Shown: positions 41,656 through 51,472, numbered from the stretch's first letter. The stretch is 64,000 bases of DNA from Providencia huaxiensis (GCF_002843235.3 NZ_CP031123.2:620001-684000); one strand, 5' to 3'. Program-made: numbers and translations. The notes: a model not told the origin generated them from the letters alone.

Positions 41656-42555
41656 CTATGTAAAGAAGGCCATGAGAATTGGCGTAATAAGACTAAGTAC
41701 GAAGCCATGAACAATGGCCGCAGGGACAATTGAAACCCCACCGCTGCGTTGTAAAACAGGCAGTGTAAAATCCATTGACGTTGAACCACAAATGCCAAGA
41801 GCGGTTGAACGGTAACGATTAATAATAATTGGAATGAGCATGATTGCAGCAAGTTCCCTTGCTAAGTCATTGAAAAAAGCGGCGCTCCCCATGACTGGGC
41901 CATAAGCATCGGTGATGACAATTCCTGTTAATGAGTACCAGCCAAAGCCTGAGGCGACTGCTAACCCCATTTTAACTGGGAGACCGAGTAATAACGCGGC
42001 TAACGCACCGCCCGCGAGCGCACTGACCCCCATGACAAATGCAATGGTTGTTCCACGTCGATTGATTAAGATCTGTTTAATACTCATTCCACTATTGCGT
42101 AATTGAATGCCAACAAGTAGCAACAGCAGCATTAATGCAACCTGACTGCCTTTATCGGCATAGTGTAAGAAATTAAAACCCGTTAACCCGACGACAAAAC
42201 CCAACAGTAACACCCCACAAAGTTGCAGAGACTCTAAAACCATTTTGATCCTAGATGGCGGCTTTTCTTGTTTGTGTTGTGGGATTTTCCAAGGGTCCAA
42301 TTTATCAAGTAATAACAAAGAGATAACATTTAATGAAAATATACAGCCAAAAAAGGTAATGGCATAAATTAAAATAGAAATTAAGTGAATACTTAAGTTT
42401 TCAAGCAGTGCGAGAGTTATTCCCATTAGAAATAAAATAACATATACCATCGAGTTAAGTGATTGGTGTACTCGATGGAGAATTTGTTTATTTCTAATAG
42501 TAATAAGGTAACCAAGTGTTAATGGTAGCAGTATAATCAAAAGTCCTGAATACAT
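41656..42555 (-). CDS. lysO: Lysine exporter LysO
   Basis: A 299-aa inner-membrane protein, the same length as E. coli LysO (YbjE), with about eight membrane segments and the DUF340 core (GFGWYSLTGIVITDAYGPVMGSAAFFNDLARELAA). LysO exports L-lysine and thialysine. The acidic pair in the transport core (YGPVMG...NDLAREL) is present. It is divergent from ybjD. Confidence 0.93.
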   Translation of the reverse strand: MYSGLLIILLPLTLGYLITIRNKQILHRVHQSLNSMVYVILFLMGITLALLENLSIHLISILIYAITFFGCIFSLNVISLLLLDKLDPWKIPQHKQEKPPSRIKMVLESLQLCGVLLLGFVVGLTGFNFLHYADKGSQVALMLLLLLVGIQLRNSGMSIKQILINRRGTTIAFVMGVSALAGGALAALLLGLPVKMGLAVASGFGWYSLTGIVITDAYGPVMGSAAFFNDLARELAAIMLIPIIINRYRSTALGICGSTSMDFTLPVLQRSGGVSIVPAAIVHGFVLSLITPILMAFFT

Positions 42556-42960
42556 GGCCGGATCCTTAAAGGTTAACCCATAGACTAGGTAACTATAAAC
42601 AAAGAGTTATGCTTATCTTTTTTATTTAGGTTATCGAAGCATAAACCTGATATAGCGCCGAGTAAGAAAAGAATTTTTTGTGATAAAATTTTTTTATTGG
42701 CGTCTCAATGAAAAATAGGTCAAAAACACTAAAAATGAAAGTTTTCCTATTTTATAACACTGCTATTAGATGCTCAATATAGTTCTCTGTTTTGTTATGA
42801 ATAATTTTTATTTAGCATATATTGTGATAGTAATGAATGTGGTTAATCGGTAAGCTTTGGTTATTATTCTTTTATATTTTCACTTGGCATAATCATTCAG
42901 TACGTAATGGTAACTGATGAAATTGAAGGGGGAATATAAATACTTCAAGGAGAGAGTAAT
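42556..42960. other. Intergenic region between divergent lysO and ybjD
   Basis: About 405 AT-rich bases. A GGAG-type ribosome-binding site (AAGGAGAGAG) precedes ybjD. No lysine riboswitch fold was recognised, and no small gene. Confidence 0.5.
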
Positions 42961-44625
42961 ATGTACCTGGAACGTGTGGAAATATACGGATTTAGAGGGA
43001 TTAACCGGCTTTCTTTAGAACTAAATAATAGTACGGTTTTAGTCGGTGAGAATTCCTGGGGGAAATCGAGTTTACTTGACGCACTTGATCTTCTTCTTTC
43101 CCCTGAACATACAAATTACCAATTCAGCCTTCATGATTTTCACCACCCAGCAGGGAATGATGAATCGCGTTACCGCTCATTACAGATCGTTCTAAAATTT
43201 GGTGAGCGTCGAAAAGGGCGTCATCAATCATATCGCTTTCATAATCTTAGCTCTGTTTGGGTCGATAACGGAGATGGGCTTAAACATATTTTCTATCGTG
43301 TTAGTGCAGAGCTTAAAGATGATGGCACAATCGCCGTCGATAAAAACTTTTTAAACGCAGGCGGCAATAAGCTTTCTTTGGATAATGTAGGTAAATATAT
43401 CAAAGAAATTATTCGGTTATATCCGGTTATTCGCCTACGAGATGCTCGATTCATACACTCGCTTAACCCGGAAACGATTGTTTCAGGGCAAAAAGAGGTA
43501 CGTGACTTATTTAATGCCCGTATTAAGGAGCTAACCAGTGCATTGGTCAACAACCCTGAACGCTTAAGTGATGAAGACCTTGGTGATGGAATTGATGCGA
43601 TGCAACAATTGCTTAGCCATTACTTTTCAGGGCAAAGTTCCCATATTATTCGTTCAGATAATTCAATTGTAAAAATAGAGCCACGTAAGCGCGGCTGGAA
43701 AGCGCTTGATAATATTAGTCGCTTAATTGCTAAACCAAACCAACGCAATATTCGATTAATTATTCTAGGAATGTTTTCTTCGTTATTACAATCAAAAGGT
43801 AATATTCACTTAGATAAGCATGCTCGGCCATTGATTATTGTTGAAGATCCAGAAACGCGTTTACATCCGATTATGCTCTCCATCGCATGGGGCTTATTTA
43901 GTTTATTTTCTCTGCAGCGGATTACCACAACGAACTCAGGAGAGCTGCTTTCATTAGCACCTCTGGAAGACTTGTGTCGTCTGGTTCGCAATACCAATAA
44001 AGTTTCAGCTTATCGTTTGAATGAAAATGATTTAAGTGCTGAAGAGTTACGTAAAATTTCTTTCCATATTCGCTTTAATCGCCCATCAGCCTTATTTGCT
44101 CGTTGTTGGTTATTAGTTGAAGGGGAAACGGAAATTTGGTTGATGAATGAGTTCTCACGTCAGTGTAACTATTACTTTGAAAGTGAAGGAATAAAAGTTA
44201 TTGCATTTGCGCAAAGTGGCTTGAAGCCTTTGCTGAAGTTTGCCAATAAGATGGGAATTGAATGGCATGTTTTAACCGATGGTGATGAGGCTGGGCGTAA
44301 ATATGCGGCAACTGCGACGCATTATGCTAACAAAATTGATTCCTCAAATAGGGATAGGCTAACGATGCTGCCAGCACCAGATATGGAACATTTCCTATAT
44401 CGAGAAGGGTTTAGAAGCCTTTATCATGAAATTGCTGATATTCCAGATAATGCAAAGGTTTCAACTAGGCGGGTGATTATTAAGGCAATTTCTCGTACAT
44501 CGAAACCGGATTTAGCGCTAGCCACTGTTAATAGAGCCGCAGAATTAGGGCCAGATAGTATCCCGCTGCAATTGAAAATTATGTTTTCTCGTGTGGCATG
44601 GTTGGCAAGAGGTAAAGCAAACTAA
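42961..44625 (+). CDS. ybjD: OLD-family ATPase/nuclease-like protein YbjD
   Basis: A 554-aa protein (E. coli YbjD 552 aa). The N-terminal ABC/SMC-type ATPase has P-loop VGENSWGKSSLLD (G29-S36), with the Walker B-like IVEDPETRLHPIM. The C-terminal TOPRIM domain has the Glu motif LLVEGETEIW and the Asp motif VLTDGDEAGRKYA. OLD-family proteins couple ATP binding to nuclease action and some work in phage defence. YbjD itself is conserved in enterobacteria with no settled role. Confidence 0.92.
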   Translation: MYLERVEIYGFRGINRLSLELNNSTVLVGENSWGKSSLLDALDLLLSPEHTNYQFSLHDFHHPAGNDESRYRSLQIVLKFGERRKGRHQSYRFHNLSSVWVDNGDGLKHIFYRVSAELKDDGTIAVDKNFLNAGGNKLSLDNVGKYIKEIIRLYPVIRLRDARFIHSLNPETIVSGQKEVRDLFNARIKELTSALVNNPERLSDEDLGDGIDAMQQLLSHYFSGQSSHIIRSDNSIVKIEPRKRGWKALDNISRLIAKPNQRNIRLIILGMFSSLLQSKGNIHLDKHARPLIIVEDPETRLHPIMLSIAWGLFSLFSLQRITTTNSGELLSLAPLEDLCRLVRNTNKVSAYRLNENDLSAEELRKISFHIRFNRPSALFARCWLLVEGETEIWLMNEFSRQCNYYFESEGIKVIAFAQSGLKPLLKFANKMGIEWHVLTDGDEAGRKYAATATHYANKIDSSNRDRLTMLPAPDMEHFLYREGFRSLYHEIADIPDNAKVSTRRVIIKAISRTSKPDLALATVNRAAELGPDSIPLQLKIMFSRVAWLARGKAN

Positions 44626-44751
44626 TAGAGATATTGATAAATTTTACTCGTTGTTGATTGAGTATTGAAGAATGGCTATCTCATGTTGAATCAATTGATA
44701 ACTTAAGTGATATATAATTTGATAATTGTTTTTTAGCTGGCAATAAATTGG

Positions 44752-44828
44752 GGATCCACCTCCTTTAACAAGTTGTCAGCAATTTTAGAGGGCAATGCCC
44801 TCTTTTTGTTCATAGGAAGTAGGTAAAC
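44752..44828 (+). promoter_or_regulatory. macA leader with terminator hairpin and anti-SD-like stretch
   Basis: AGAGGGC/GCCCTCT (44787-44803) followed by TTTTT ends only about 22 bases before the macA ATG. That leaves no room for a promoter between them. Upstream, 44752-44767 reads like the 3' end of 16S rRNA with two extra bases, and its ACCTCCTTT can pair with the macA ribosome-binding region (GAAGTAGGT-like, 44816-44824) with one mismatch. It could be the ybjD terminator, a macA attenuator, or both. Confidence 0.55.
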
Positions 44829-45935
44829 ATGAAGGTAAAGCCTAAAAAAAAGTGGCCGATTTACTTGGTGATCATTATTTTTGCCCTAGTCACCGCAGGG
44901 GTTCTTTTAAATCGTGAAAAAGAAGCGGTTTTCCAAACCGTAGATGTCATACGAGGCGATTTAGATAAACAAGTACTGGCAACGGGAAAACTCGATGCTG
45001 TACGTAAAGTCGATGTTGGGGCTCAGGTTAGTGGGCAGTTACAAACACTGTATGTAAAAGAGGGCGATTATGTTAAAAAAGGCGACTTATTAGCGGTTAT
45101 TGACCCCAAAAAAGCCCAAAATGATGTTATTGAGTCTGAAGCAACAACACGTGAACTCGAAGCCAATTTATCATTAGCTCAAGCGGAGCTTCGCCTTGCT
45201 CAAGTGACTTATCAACGTCATTTAAGCCTAGCGAAACAGCAAGCAGTTTCTCAACAAGAACTTGATAAAGCTAGAACAGATGTGGAAGTAAAAAAAGCGC
45301 AAGTCGCCACTTATCAAGCTCAAATTAAGCGTAACCAAGCCACCCTTGATTCGGCAAAAACAAATCTAAAATATACGCAAATTACGGCTCCAATGGATGG
45401 CATCGTCACCTTTATTAAAACATTACAGGGGCAGACGGTTATTGCGGCTCAGGAAGCACCAACGATTTTAACGCTTGCAGATTTAAATACGATGCTAGTC
45501 AAAGCCGAAGTTTCTGAAGCCGATGTGATTTATTTACAACCGGGTCAAGATGCCTCTTTTACTGTTTTAGGGGCTCCAGATAAAAAATTTGCGGGGCAAT
45601 TAAAAGATATTTTACCGACACCTGAAAAAATCAATGATGCCATTTTCTATTATGCGCGTTTTGAGGTACCCAACCCGCAACATTTATTGAAATTACAAAT
45701 GACGGCTCAGGTCACTATTGAATTAGAGTCACGTAAAAATGTGCTGTTACTACCGCTATCTGCATTAGGCAATGAGATCTCACCACAAACCTATGAAGTG
45801 GATATCCTTCAAGGCAATAAAGTCGAGAAAAAACAAGTTGAAATTGGTGGCCGAAACGATGTGTATGTGGAAATTATCAAGGGCCTAAATGAAGGTGACA
45901 AAGTGGTCATTGGGCACAGCGAGACGGAATACTAA
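44829..45935 (+). CDS. macA: Macrolide/toxin efflux periplasmic adaptor
   Basis: A 368-aa membrane fusion protein. It has an N-terminal membrane anchor (about 6-24), a split lipoyl domain ([22 protein letters not shown] and [11 protein letters not shown]), a long coiled-coil hairpin (about 100-175), and beta-barrel and membrane-proximal domains. It links MacB to the outer-membrane channel TolC and stimulates the MacB ATPase. E. coli MacA is 371 aa. macB follows after 2 bases. Confidence 0.95.
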   Translation: MKVKPKKKWPIYLVIIIFALVTAGVLLNREKEAVFQTVDVIRGDLDKQVLATGKLDAVRKVDVGAQVSGQLQTLYVKEGDYVKKGDLLAVIDPKKAQNDVIESEATTRELEANLSLAQAELRLAQVTYQRHLSLAKQQAVSQQELDKARTDVEVKKAQVATYQAQIKRNQATLDSAKTNLKYTQITAPMDGIVTFIKTLQGQTVIAAQEAPTILTLADLNTMLVKAEVSEADVIYLQPGQDASFTVLGAPDKKFAGQLKDILPTPEKINDAIFYYARFEVPNPQHLLKLQMTAQVTIELESRKNVLLLPLSALGNEISPQTYEVDILQGNKVEKKQVEIGGRNDVYVEIIKGLNEGDKVVIGHSETEY

Positions 45936-45937
45936 CT

Positions 45938-47881
45938 ATGTCTGCGTTAATTGTTCTTCAAGGGATCACTCGCCGCTATGGGGAAGGTGAAAACCAAGTT
46001 ACGGTCTTAAAAAACGTTTCACTGCAAATTAATGCAGGTGAGATGGTGGCGATTATTGGCGCTTCGGGGTCAGGGAAATCTACACTCATGAATATTATTG
46101 GGTGCTTAGATAAACCAACAGAAGGGAATTATTGTATTGATGGCCAAAGCGTCGCAACGTTAGATAACGACCAATTGGCAGAACTGCGCCGTGAACATTT
46201 TGGTTTTATTTTTCAACGTTACCATTTATTAAACCATTTAAGTGCGGAACAAAATGTTGAGGTGCCTGCGGTATATGCAGGGGCCGGTAAAAACCAACGT
46301 CGCGAGCGAGCTGCTCAACTATTGCAGAGTTTAGGGCTCGGAGAGCGGGTTGATTACCGCCCAAGCCAGTTGTCTGGTGGGCAACAACAGCGCGTGAGTA
46401 TTGCCCGGGCTCTAATGAATGGTGGGCAGATAATTCTAGCGGATGAGCCAACAGGAGCACTGGATAGCCATTCGGGAGAAGAGGTCATGAATATTTTAAA
46501 AGACCTTTGTGCCCAAGGACATACCGTAATTATTGTCACGCATGACCCTGAAATAGCTCAGCAAGCGGAACGTATCGTAGAAATTAAAGATGGCGAGATC
46601 TTGAATGACTCGGGTAGCAAAGCCACGACACGAACAAATTCATTACCAAAAGCCCCGGCAAGAAAACTTACATTAAACCAAATGTATGGTCGGTTTAGCG
46701 AAGCTTTGTTAATGGCTTGGCGTGCCATGGTTGTCAATAAAATGCGCACATTACTGACGATGCTTGGGATTATCATTGGTATTGCGTCGGTGGTATCAAT
46801 AATGGTGATCGGTGATGCGGCACAAGGTATGGTCCTTAATGATATTAAATCGATCGGAACCAATACCATTTCTATCTATCCAGGGAAAGATTTCGGTAGT
46901 GACGATGCGGAAAATAGGCAATCATTGAAATCTTCGGACATTGACGCGATTGCTAAGCAGCCTTATGTCCACGCTGTCTCTGGGGAATTGAATAGCTCAA
47001 CTCGGTTAAGAAAAGGCAATTTAGATGCATCAGCTCAACTTTTAGGTGTTGGGCGTGAGTATTTTAATGTTTATGCCTCGAAGTTTTCAGAAGGAATGGG
47101 GTTTACTCAAGATATGGCGGACAGGCGAGCCCAAGTGGTGGTGATTGATGCCAATACCAAACGCCGGTTTTTCCCTAAACAAGAACATATTATTGGCGAA
47201 ACTTTGCTCATTGGTAATATGCCTGCAACGGTTATCGGTGTGCTTGAAGAGAAAAAATCTGCTTTTGGCTCTAATAAGTCATTATCCATTTGGTTACCAG
47301 ATACCACGGTAAATAGTAAAGTGCTTAATCGACCCTATTACGACAGTATTACTGTACGGGTTAAAGACGGTTATGACGCTAAAACTGCGGAGCAGCAACT
47401 GATCCGTTTACTGACATTACGCCACGGTAAACAAGATATTTTCACCTATAACCTCGATACCTTTATTAAAACGGCAGAGAAAACAACCCAAACAATGCAG
47501 TTATTTCTCACACTAGTGGCAGTTATTTCATTAGTGGTCGGAGGAATTGGTGTGATGAATATTATGTTAGTTTCCGTTACTGAAAGAACGCGAGAAATTG
47601 GTATTCGAATGGCAGTAGGTGCTAGAACTAGCGATGTGATGCAGCAATTTCTCATCGAAGCCGTGCTGGTATGTTTGATGGGAGGGCTAATGGGGATTGG
47701 ACTATCGTATGGGATTAGCTTATTGGCTCAAATGGCGTTACCGGGTTGGACATTTTCTTTTGATCCTGTGGCGTTAGTCAGTGCCTTTGTTTGTTCAACG
47801 GCCATTGGTATTATTTTTGGTTTTTTACCTGCTCGAAATGCGGCTCGCTTGAACCCAATTGATGCGTTGGCGAGGGAATAG
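45938..47881 (+). CDS. macB: Macrolide/toxin efflux ABC transporter
   Basis: A 647-aa half-transporter, almost the E. coli length (648). The ATPase domain (1-230) has Walker A GASGSGKST, signature [15 protein letters not shown] and Walker B ILADEPTGALD. Four membrane segments with a large periplasmic domain follow, then the FtsX-like C-terminal part (GGIGVMNIMLVSVTERTREIGIRMAVGAR). With MacA and TolC it drives export of macrolides and enterotoxin-like peptides. Confidence 0.96.
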   Translation: MSALIVLQGITRRYGEGENQVTVLKNVSLQINAGEMVAIIGASGSGKSTLMNIIGCLDKPTEGNYCIDGQSVATLDNDQLAELRREHFGFIFQRYHLLNHLSAEQNVEVPAVYAGAGKNQRRERAAQLLQSLGLGERVDYRPSQLSGGQQQRVSIARALMNGGQIILADEPTGALDSHSGEEVMNILKDLCAQGHTVIIVTHDPEIAQQAERIVEIKDGEILNDSGSKATTRTNSLPKAPARKLTLNQMYGRFSEALLMAWRAMVVNKMRTLLTMLGIIIGIASVVSIMVIGDAAQGMVLNDIKSIGTNTISIYPGKDFGSDDAENRQSLKSSDIDAIAKQPYVHAVSGELNSSTRLRKGNLDASAQLLGVGREYFNVYASKFSEGMGFTQDMADRRAQVVVIDANTKRRFFPKQEHIIGETLLIGNMPATVIGVLEEKKSAFGSNKSLSIWLPDTTVNSKVLNRPYYDSITVRVKDGYDAKTAEQQLIRLLTLRHGKQDIFTYNLDTFIKTAEKTTQTMQLFLTLVAVISLVVGGIGVMNIMLVSVTERTREIGIRMAVGARTSDVMQQFLIEAVLVCLMGGLMGIGLSYGISLLAQMALPGWTFSFDPVALVSAFVCSTAIGIIFGFLPARNAARLNPIDALARE

Positions 47882-47920
47882 TTTACAGCTTAATTATTTA
47901 TGATCTAAATGCTTGTTGCG

Positions 47921-47955
47921 TATCTTCTGCATCATAGGGTTTGATGCAGAAGATA
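47921..47955. repeat. 14-bp perfect inverted repeat after macB
   Basis: TATCTTCTGCATCA pairs with TGATGCAGAAGATA across a 7-base loop, 40 bases after the macB stop. There is no T run, so it may be an mRNA-end stabiliser or a poor terminator. Confidence 0.6.
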
Positions 47956-48219
47956 GAGAGAAGATATTAAATGCTAACTTGAAAGAGATATCTGCTCAAG
48001 AATAGTCCCGTTTTTTGGAACTGAGTTCCTCAATTAAATTCTGCTAATTAAATGCGTTATTTTTAACTCCTTAATTTTCTAATAATATTTTTTTTAATCT
48101 ATATATTCCCTCGTTTCTTAAAATATTTCATAATAAAAAACTGTCTGAAAAGATAAATTCTGCTTGCGAATTGGTATCGATCATAGATATGATTTGCCCT
48201 GTAGAATAAATGAAACCCG
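47956..48219. other. Intergenic region before the permease cluster
   Basis: AT-rich, no gene seen. It includes GGAACTGAGTTCC (48017-48029), a small palindrome built from the same GGAAC/GTTCC half-sites, in the opposite order, as the operator-like site at 48220. Confidence 0.4.
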
Positions 48220-48236
48220 GTTCCATATAATGGAAC
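48220..48236 (+). promoter_or_regulatory. IclR-type palindromic operator over a -10 box
   Basis: GTTCCATATAATGGAAC is a perfect 7+3+7 palindrome containing TATAAT (48226-48231), which would be the -10 of the permease promoter. IclR-family operators are often palindromes of this size, and an IclR gene lies in the same cluster, so repression by it is likely. Confidence 0.6.
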
Positions 48237-48290
48237 TTATAATAAAGCCAGTAAAAAACTAAGCAAAGACAACCACACAGCAGGTGCGAT

Positions 48291-49637
48291 ATGGCGAATA
48301 AAGCAGGTGAAGATTATTCTTTGGCTCGAGTACCCCAAAGTGCTCGTAGGCCGTTCTATGAAGTGTTAATTCTACGAATTGGTGCGCTAGCTTGTGTTTC
48401 TCAAGTGATGTTAGGTGCGGCTCTTGGTTATGGGTTAACTTTTTGGCAGGCGTTTTGGGCAACAATGCTTGGCTCTGTAATTTTACAGGTTGTCAGCTGG
48501 GGGCTTGGAGCAGCTGCATGCCGTGAAGGAATGTCGATTAGCCTACTGTCTCGGTGGGCGGGTTTTGGTAAGTTAGGCTCAGCTCTTATTGGTGGCGCGA
48601 TTGCCATCTCCTTAATGGGCTGGTTTGGCGTCCAAAATGGTTTCTTTGCGGATGGTATGTATAAAGCGACTAATGTGCTAACACCAGGGACTTGGTCACT
48701 TATTACAGGTATTGCGGTGACGGTTATAACAGTATATGGGTATCGATTTTTATCTATTACTGCCAATATCTCAACGCCGCTATTTTTATTTGCGTTAGGC
48801 TGGGCGACATATAATTTATTATCAGGTCAAGATATTGGTACGCTTATCAATGACACTGAACCTGCCGGGCCATTAATGACTATGCCTGCGGCCATCACAA
48901 TGGTTGCTGGTGGTTTTATTATTGCAGCAGTAACAACACCTGATATCAGCCGCTTTATGAAAGGGCCTAAAGATGTGTTTTGGATGACGCTCATCGGCAC
49001 ATTTTTCGGTGAGCTACTGGTCAATATGATAGCGGTACTGATGGCGCTGTCATTACGTACAAGCCAAGTATTTGATTTAATGATGGCGCTGACAGGGCTA
49101 TTAGGTGCATCGATTGTTATCTTCTCAACAATAAAAATGAATGATATCAATCTGTATTCATCATCGTTAGGTTTTTCAACACTGTTAAATGCCATATTTA
49201 ATAAGCATTTTGACCGCCGTTATTTAACGTGGGTGATTGGTATTTTTGGGACTATCGCTTCAATGTTAGGGATCTTAGATAACTTTATTGGTTTCTTAAT
49301 TTACTTAGGAATAGCCATTCCGCCTGTCGCAGGGATCATGGTTGTTGACTATTATTTGTTGAAGCGTGACCGCAAAGAGCTAGATATCACTCGAGAACAA
49401 GGCATATTACCACCCAGCTGTGAAGCATATAACCCAGTAACACTTGTGGTATGGGTGATCGCAGTACTGGTTGGGTGGGGGACATCAGAATTAGGTCCGC
49501 TGCACGCTGACTATGGCATTCCTGCGCTTAACTCTTTAATTACTGGTGCTGTCGCTTATTGGATCGGAATGCGCTGGCAGGCGAAAGCGAAAGGTGTTGA
49601 AACGGTACACTTTCGCAAAGTGTCTCATTTAGATTAA
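48291..49637 (+). CDS. NCS1-family (CodB-like) permease
   Basis: A 448-aa transporter with 12 predicted membrane segments, resembling cytosine permease CodB and hydantoin/allantoin importers (RVPQSARRPFYEVLILRIGALACVSQ at the N-terminus, QVMLGAALGYGLTFWQAFWATMLG, TTPDISRFMKGPKD). The substrate is probably a small nitrogen-containing ring or amide; it cannot be fixed from sequence. First gene of a cluster with an amidohydrolase (10-base gap), so import followed by hydrolysis is the likely theme. Confidence 0.85.
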   Translation: MANKAGEDYSLARVPQSARRPFYEVLILRIGALACVSQVMLGAALGYGLTFWQAFWATMLGSVILQVVSWGLGAAACREGMSISLLSRWAGFGKLGSALIGGAIAISLMGWFGVQNGFFADGMYKATNVLTPGTWSLITGIAVTVITVYGYRFLSITANISTPLFLFALGWATYNLLSGQDIGTLINDTEPAGPLMTMPAAITMVAGGFIIAAVTTPDISRFMKGPKDVFWMTLIGTFFGELLVNMIAVLMALSLRTSQVFDLMMALTGLLGASIVIFSTIKMNDINLYSSSLGFSTLLNAIFNKHFDRRYLTWVIGIFGTIASMLGILDNFIGFLIYLGIAIPPVAGIMVVDYYLLKRDRKELDITREQGILPPSCEAYNPVTLVVWVIAVLVGWGTSELGPLHADYGIPALNSLITGAVAYWIGMRWQAKAKGVETVHFRKVSHLD

Positions 49638-49647
49638 GGATTAAACC

Positions 49648-50481
49648 ATGTCAGGTACAAAAGTTAAAGTTGCTCTGGCTCAGTTTGATTCAGAACTTGG
49701 CAATAAAACTAATAACTTACAACGTATGGCACAATTGTGCCAACAAGCCGCGGATTCAGGAGCAAAATTGATTTGTTTCCCTGAACTGGCGACAACGGGT
49801 TACCGTGGTGACTTATTGACTACCAAGCTGTGGGATTTAAGCGATTCCATCGGAAGTGAAACTTATACGCTATTTAGCGAACTTGCTACTCGTTTAAATA
49901 TCACTATTGTTAGCGGTTTTGTTGAACGCGGTGAATATTTAGGTGATATCTATAACTCTGTCGGTGTTTGGAACCCGGGGTGTGATGGTATTAGTGGCGT
50001 TTTTCGTAAAGTTCATGCCTTTGGTATAGAGAAACAGTGGTTTGGACGAGGTGATAGTTTTCCGGTGTTTGAAACCCCCATTGGTAAAATCGGTGTCATG
50101 ATTTGTTATGACATGGGGTTTCCTGAAGTCGCACGAATTTTAACATTACAAGGCGCGGAATTATTATTAGCGCCTTCAGCTTGGTGCGTTCAAGACCGAG
50201 ATGTCTGGGATATTAACAGCGCCTGTCGAGCATTAGAAAATGGAACTCACTTACTTGCGGTGAACCGTTGGGGCCATGAAGAAGATCTGCATTTATTTGG
50301 TGGTAGCAAGGTTTTAGGTCCTCGCGGCCAAGTACTTTGTGAAGCGGGCTGTGAAGGTGAGGAGCTATTAATTGGTGAGGTTGATTTTTTAAACCAAGCC
50401 CATACACGCTTAAATGTGCCTTATCTAAGAGACAGAAAGCCACAAAGTTATAGTGTATTAACCCAAGGTTCAGGGTCATGA
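49648..50481 (+). CDS. Nitrilase-superfamily C-N hydrolase
   Basis: A 277-aa protein with the full nitrilase triad: Glu46 (FPELATTGY), Lys121 (FRKVHAFG) and Cys153 (MICYDMGFPE). Members hydrolyse amides, carbamoyl amino acids or nitriles; the C-YD-GFPE form is commonest among amidases and carbamoylases. The upstream permease probably brings in the substrate. Its stop overlaps the start of the IclR gene (ATGA), so the three genes form one operon. Confidence 0.88.
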   Translation: MSGTKVKVALAQFDSELGNKTNNLQRMAQLCQQAADSGAKLICFPELATTGYRGDLLTTKLWDLSDSIGSETYTLFSELATRLNITIVSGFVERGEYLGDIYNSVGVWNPGCDGISGVFRKVHAFGIEKQWFGRGDSFPVFETPIGKIGVMICYDMGFPEVARILTLQGAELLLAPSAWCVQDRDVWDINSACRALENGTHLLAVNRWGHEEDLHLFGGSKVLGPRGQVLCEAGCEGEELLIGEVDFLNQAHTRLNVPYLRDRKPQSYSVLTQGSGS

Positions 50482-51236
50482 GTATTTTATCTAGCGTTGT
50501 TGATGTTTACCAACTGTTCCTGCGTTCAGGGAACGAACTGACTGTGACAACGTTAGTTAATGAGTTAGGTATGCCTAAAAGTTCAGCCTCCCGTCTTTTA
50601 AAGCAAATGGCTGAACTCGGATTGCTTGAAAAGAAAAACAATGCACCGATATATCGACCGGGTTTGTTGATTATGGAATTAGCGCATCGGGCTAGAGGGA
50701 TGAATCCATTAATCGATATGATGCTTGAAGCACTTGATGAACTTGCGAAAGATAGCGGGTTTACCAGTTATGTATCAGCACTTGATGATGATATGGTTCG
50801 TGTCGTTCATGCGCGCTTTGGCAATAGCATGTTACAAGTGATCACTCAGCCGGGTACGCGGTTGCCCATACTGGGGACTTCAACGGGACGTGCGTTATTA
50901 GCAAGGTTACCGCTAAATGAGCGGTCAAAAATCATCGGCCGCGAACTAAAAGAAGAGCAAGAGCAGGCTAAATTAGTTGAGCGTTTGGACATAGTGGCTG
51001 AGCGTGGCTGGGAATTTTCGATGGATGAATCTGTTGCTGGCGTCGCGTCAATATCAAGTACAGTTTTCGACCCAGCGCAAAATACGTTATATGCCCTGTG
51101 CTTAAGTTTACCTGCAACACAAATGAATGATGAGGTTATGGCACAGTTATCCATGAGTCTTTGCCATAAAGCTGCTTATCTTGGTTGTATGGTGGGTGAC
51201 CCGTATTGGTTACAAAAAAGCATAAATAAGTCATGA
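50478..51236 (+). CDS. IclR-family transcriptional regulator
   Basis: A 252-aa regulator. The winged helix-turn-helix is at about 1-65 (NELTVTTLVNELGMPKSSASRLLKQMAELGLLEK), followed by the IclR effector domain (GTSTGRALLARLP, ERGWEFSMDESVAGVASISSTVFD). It is translated from an ATG overlapping the amidohydrolase stop. It probably represses the permease promoter (palindrome at 48220) and so its own operon. Effector unknown. Confidence 0.88.
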   Translation: MSILSSVVDVYQLFLRSGNELTVTTLVNELGMPKSSASRLLKQMAELGLLEKKNNAPIYRPGLLIMELAHRARGMNPLIDMMLEALDELAKDSGFTSYVSALDDDMVRVVHARFGNSMLQVITQPGTRLPILGTSTGRALLARLPLNERSKIIGRELKEEQEQAKLVERLDIVAERGWEFSMDESVAGVASISSTVFDPAQNTLYALCLSLPATQMNDEVMAQLSMSLCHKAAYLGCMVGDPYWLQKSINKS

Positions 51237-51355
51237 GTTTATTTTGTTCATAAAAGTAAACAGTAGTAAGAAGTAGGTAGTAGCAGTAAGTAGTAAATTA
51301 TAAATATTTATATTGTTAGTATTTTAAGTGCGTGAATACGCCTTCATCAGGAAAA

Positions 51356-51430
51356 ATGAGACCTCAATTACGTGAGGTTTCATCTAGAGCGAAATGAGGT
51401 TAACTCGTTATTTTAGGCGAGTTAACCTCA
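51356..51430 (+). promoter_or_regulatory. Two hairpins with interchangeable arms before the DUF1177 gene
   Basis: Hairpin 1 pairs 51356-51366 (ATGAGACCTCA) with 51373-51383 (TGAGGTTTCAT), 6-base loop. Hairpin 2 pairs 51395-51407 (TGAGGTTAACTCG) with 51418-51430 (CGAGTTAACCTCA), 10-base loop. The ACCTCA/TGAGGT cores are shared, so each left arm can also pair with an arm of the other hairpin. No T run follows. It could be a terminator pair for the IclR operon, an RNA switch, or repeated protein sites. Confidence 0.6.
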
Positions 51431-51472
51431 AAGTAGCTCTTCACTCCCATAAAAAAAATTAAAGGAAGTACA

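Noticed and set aside
42556..42960. Possible lysine riboswitch before lysO
   Set aside because: I could not find the conserved L-box core or its five-helix layout in the minus-strand leader.
51250..51296. Repeated GTAGTAAG-like units after the IclR gene
   Set aside because: They are a short, imperfect, low-complexity run. There is no spacer structure for CRISPR and no sign of iteron function.
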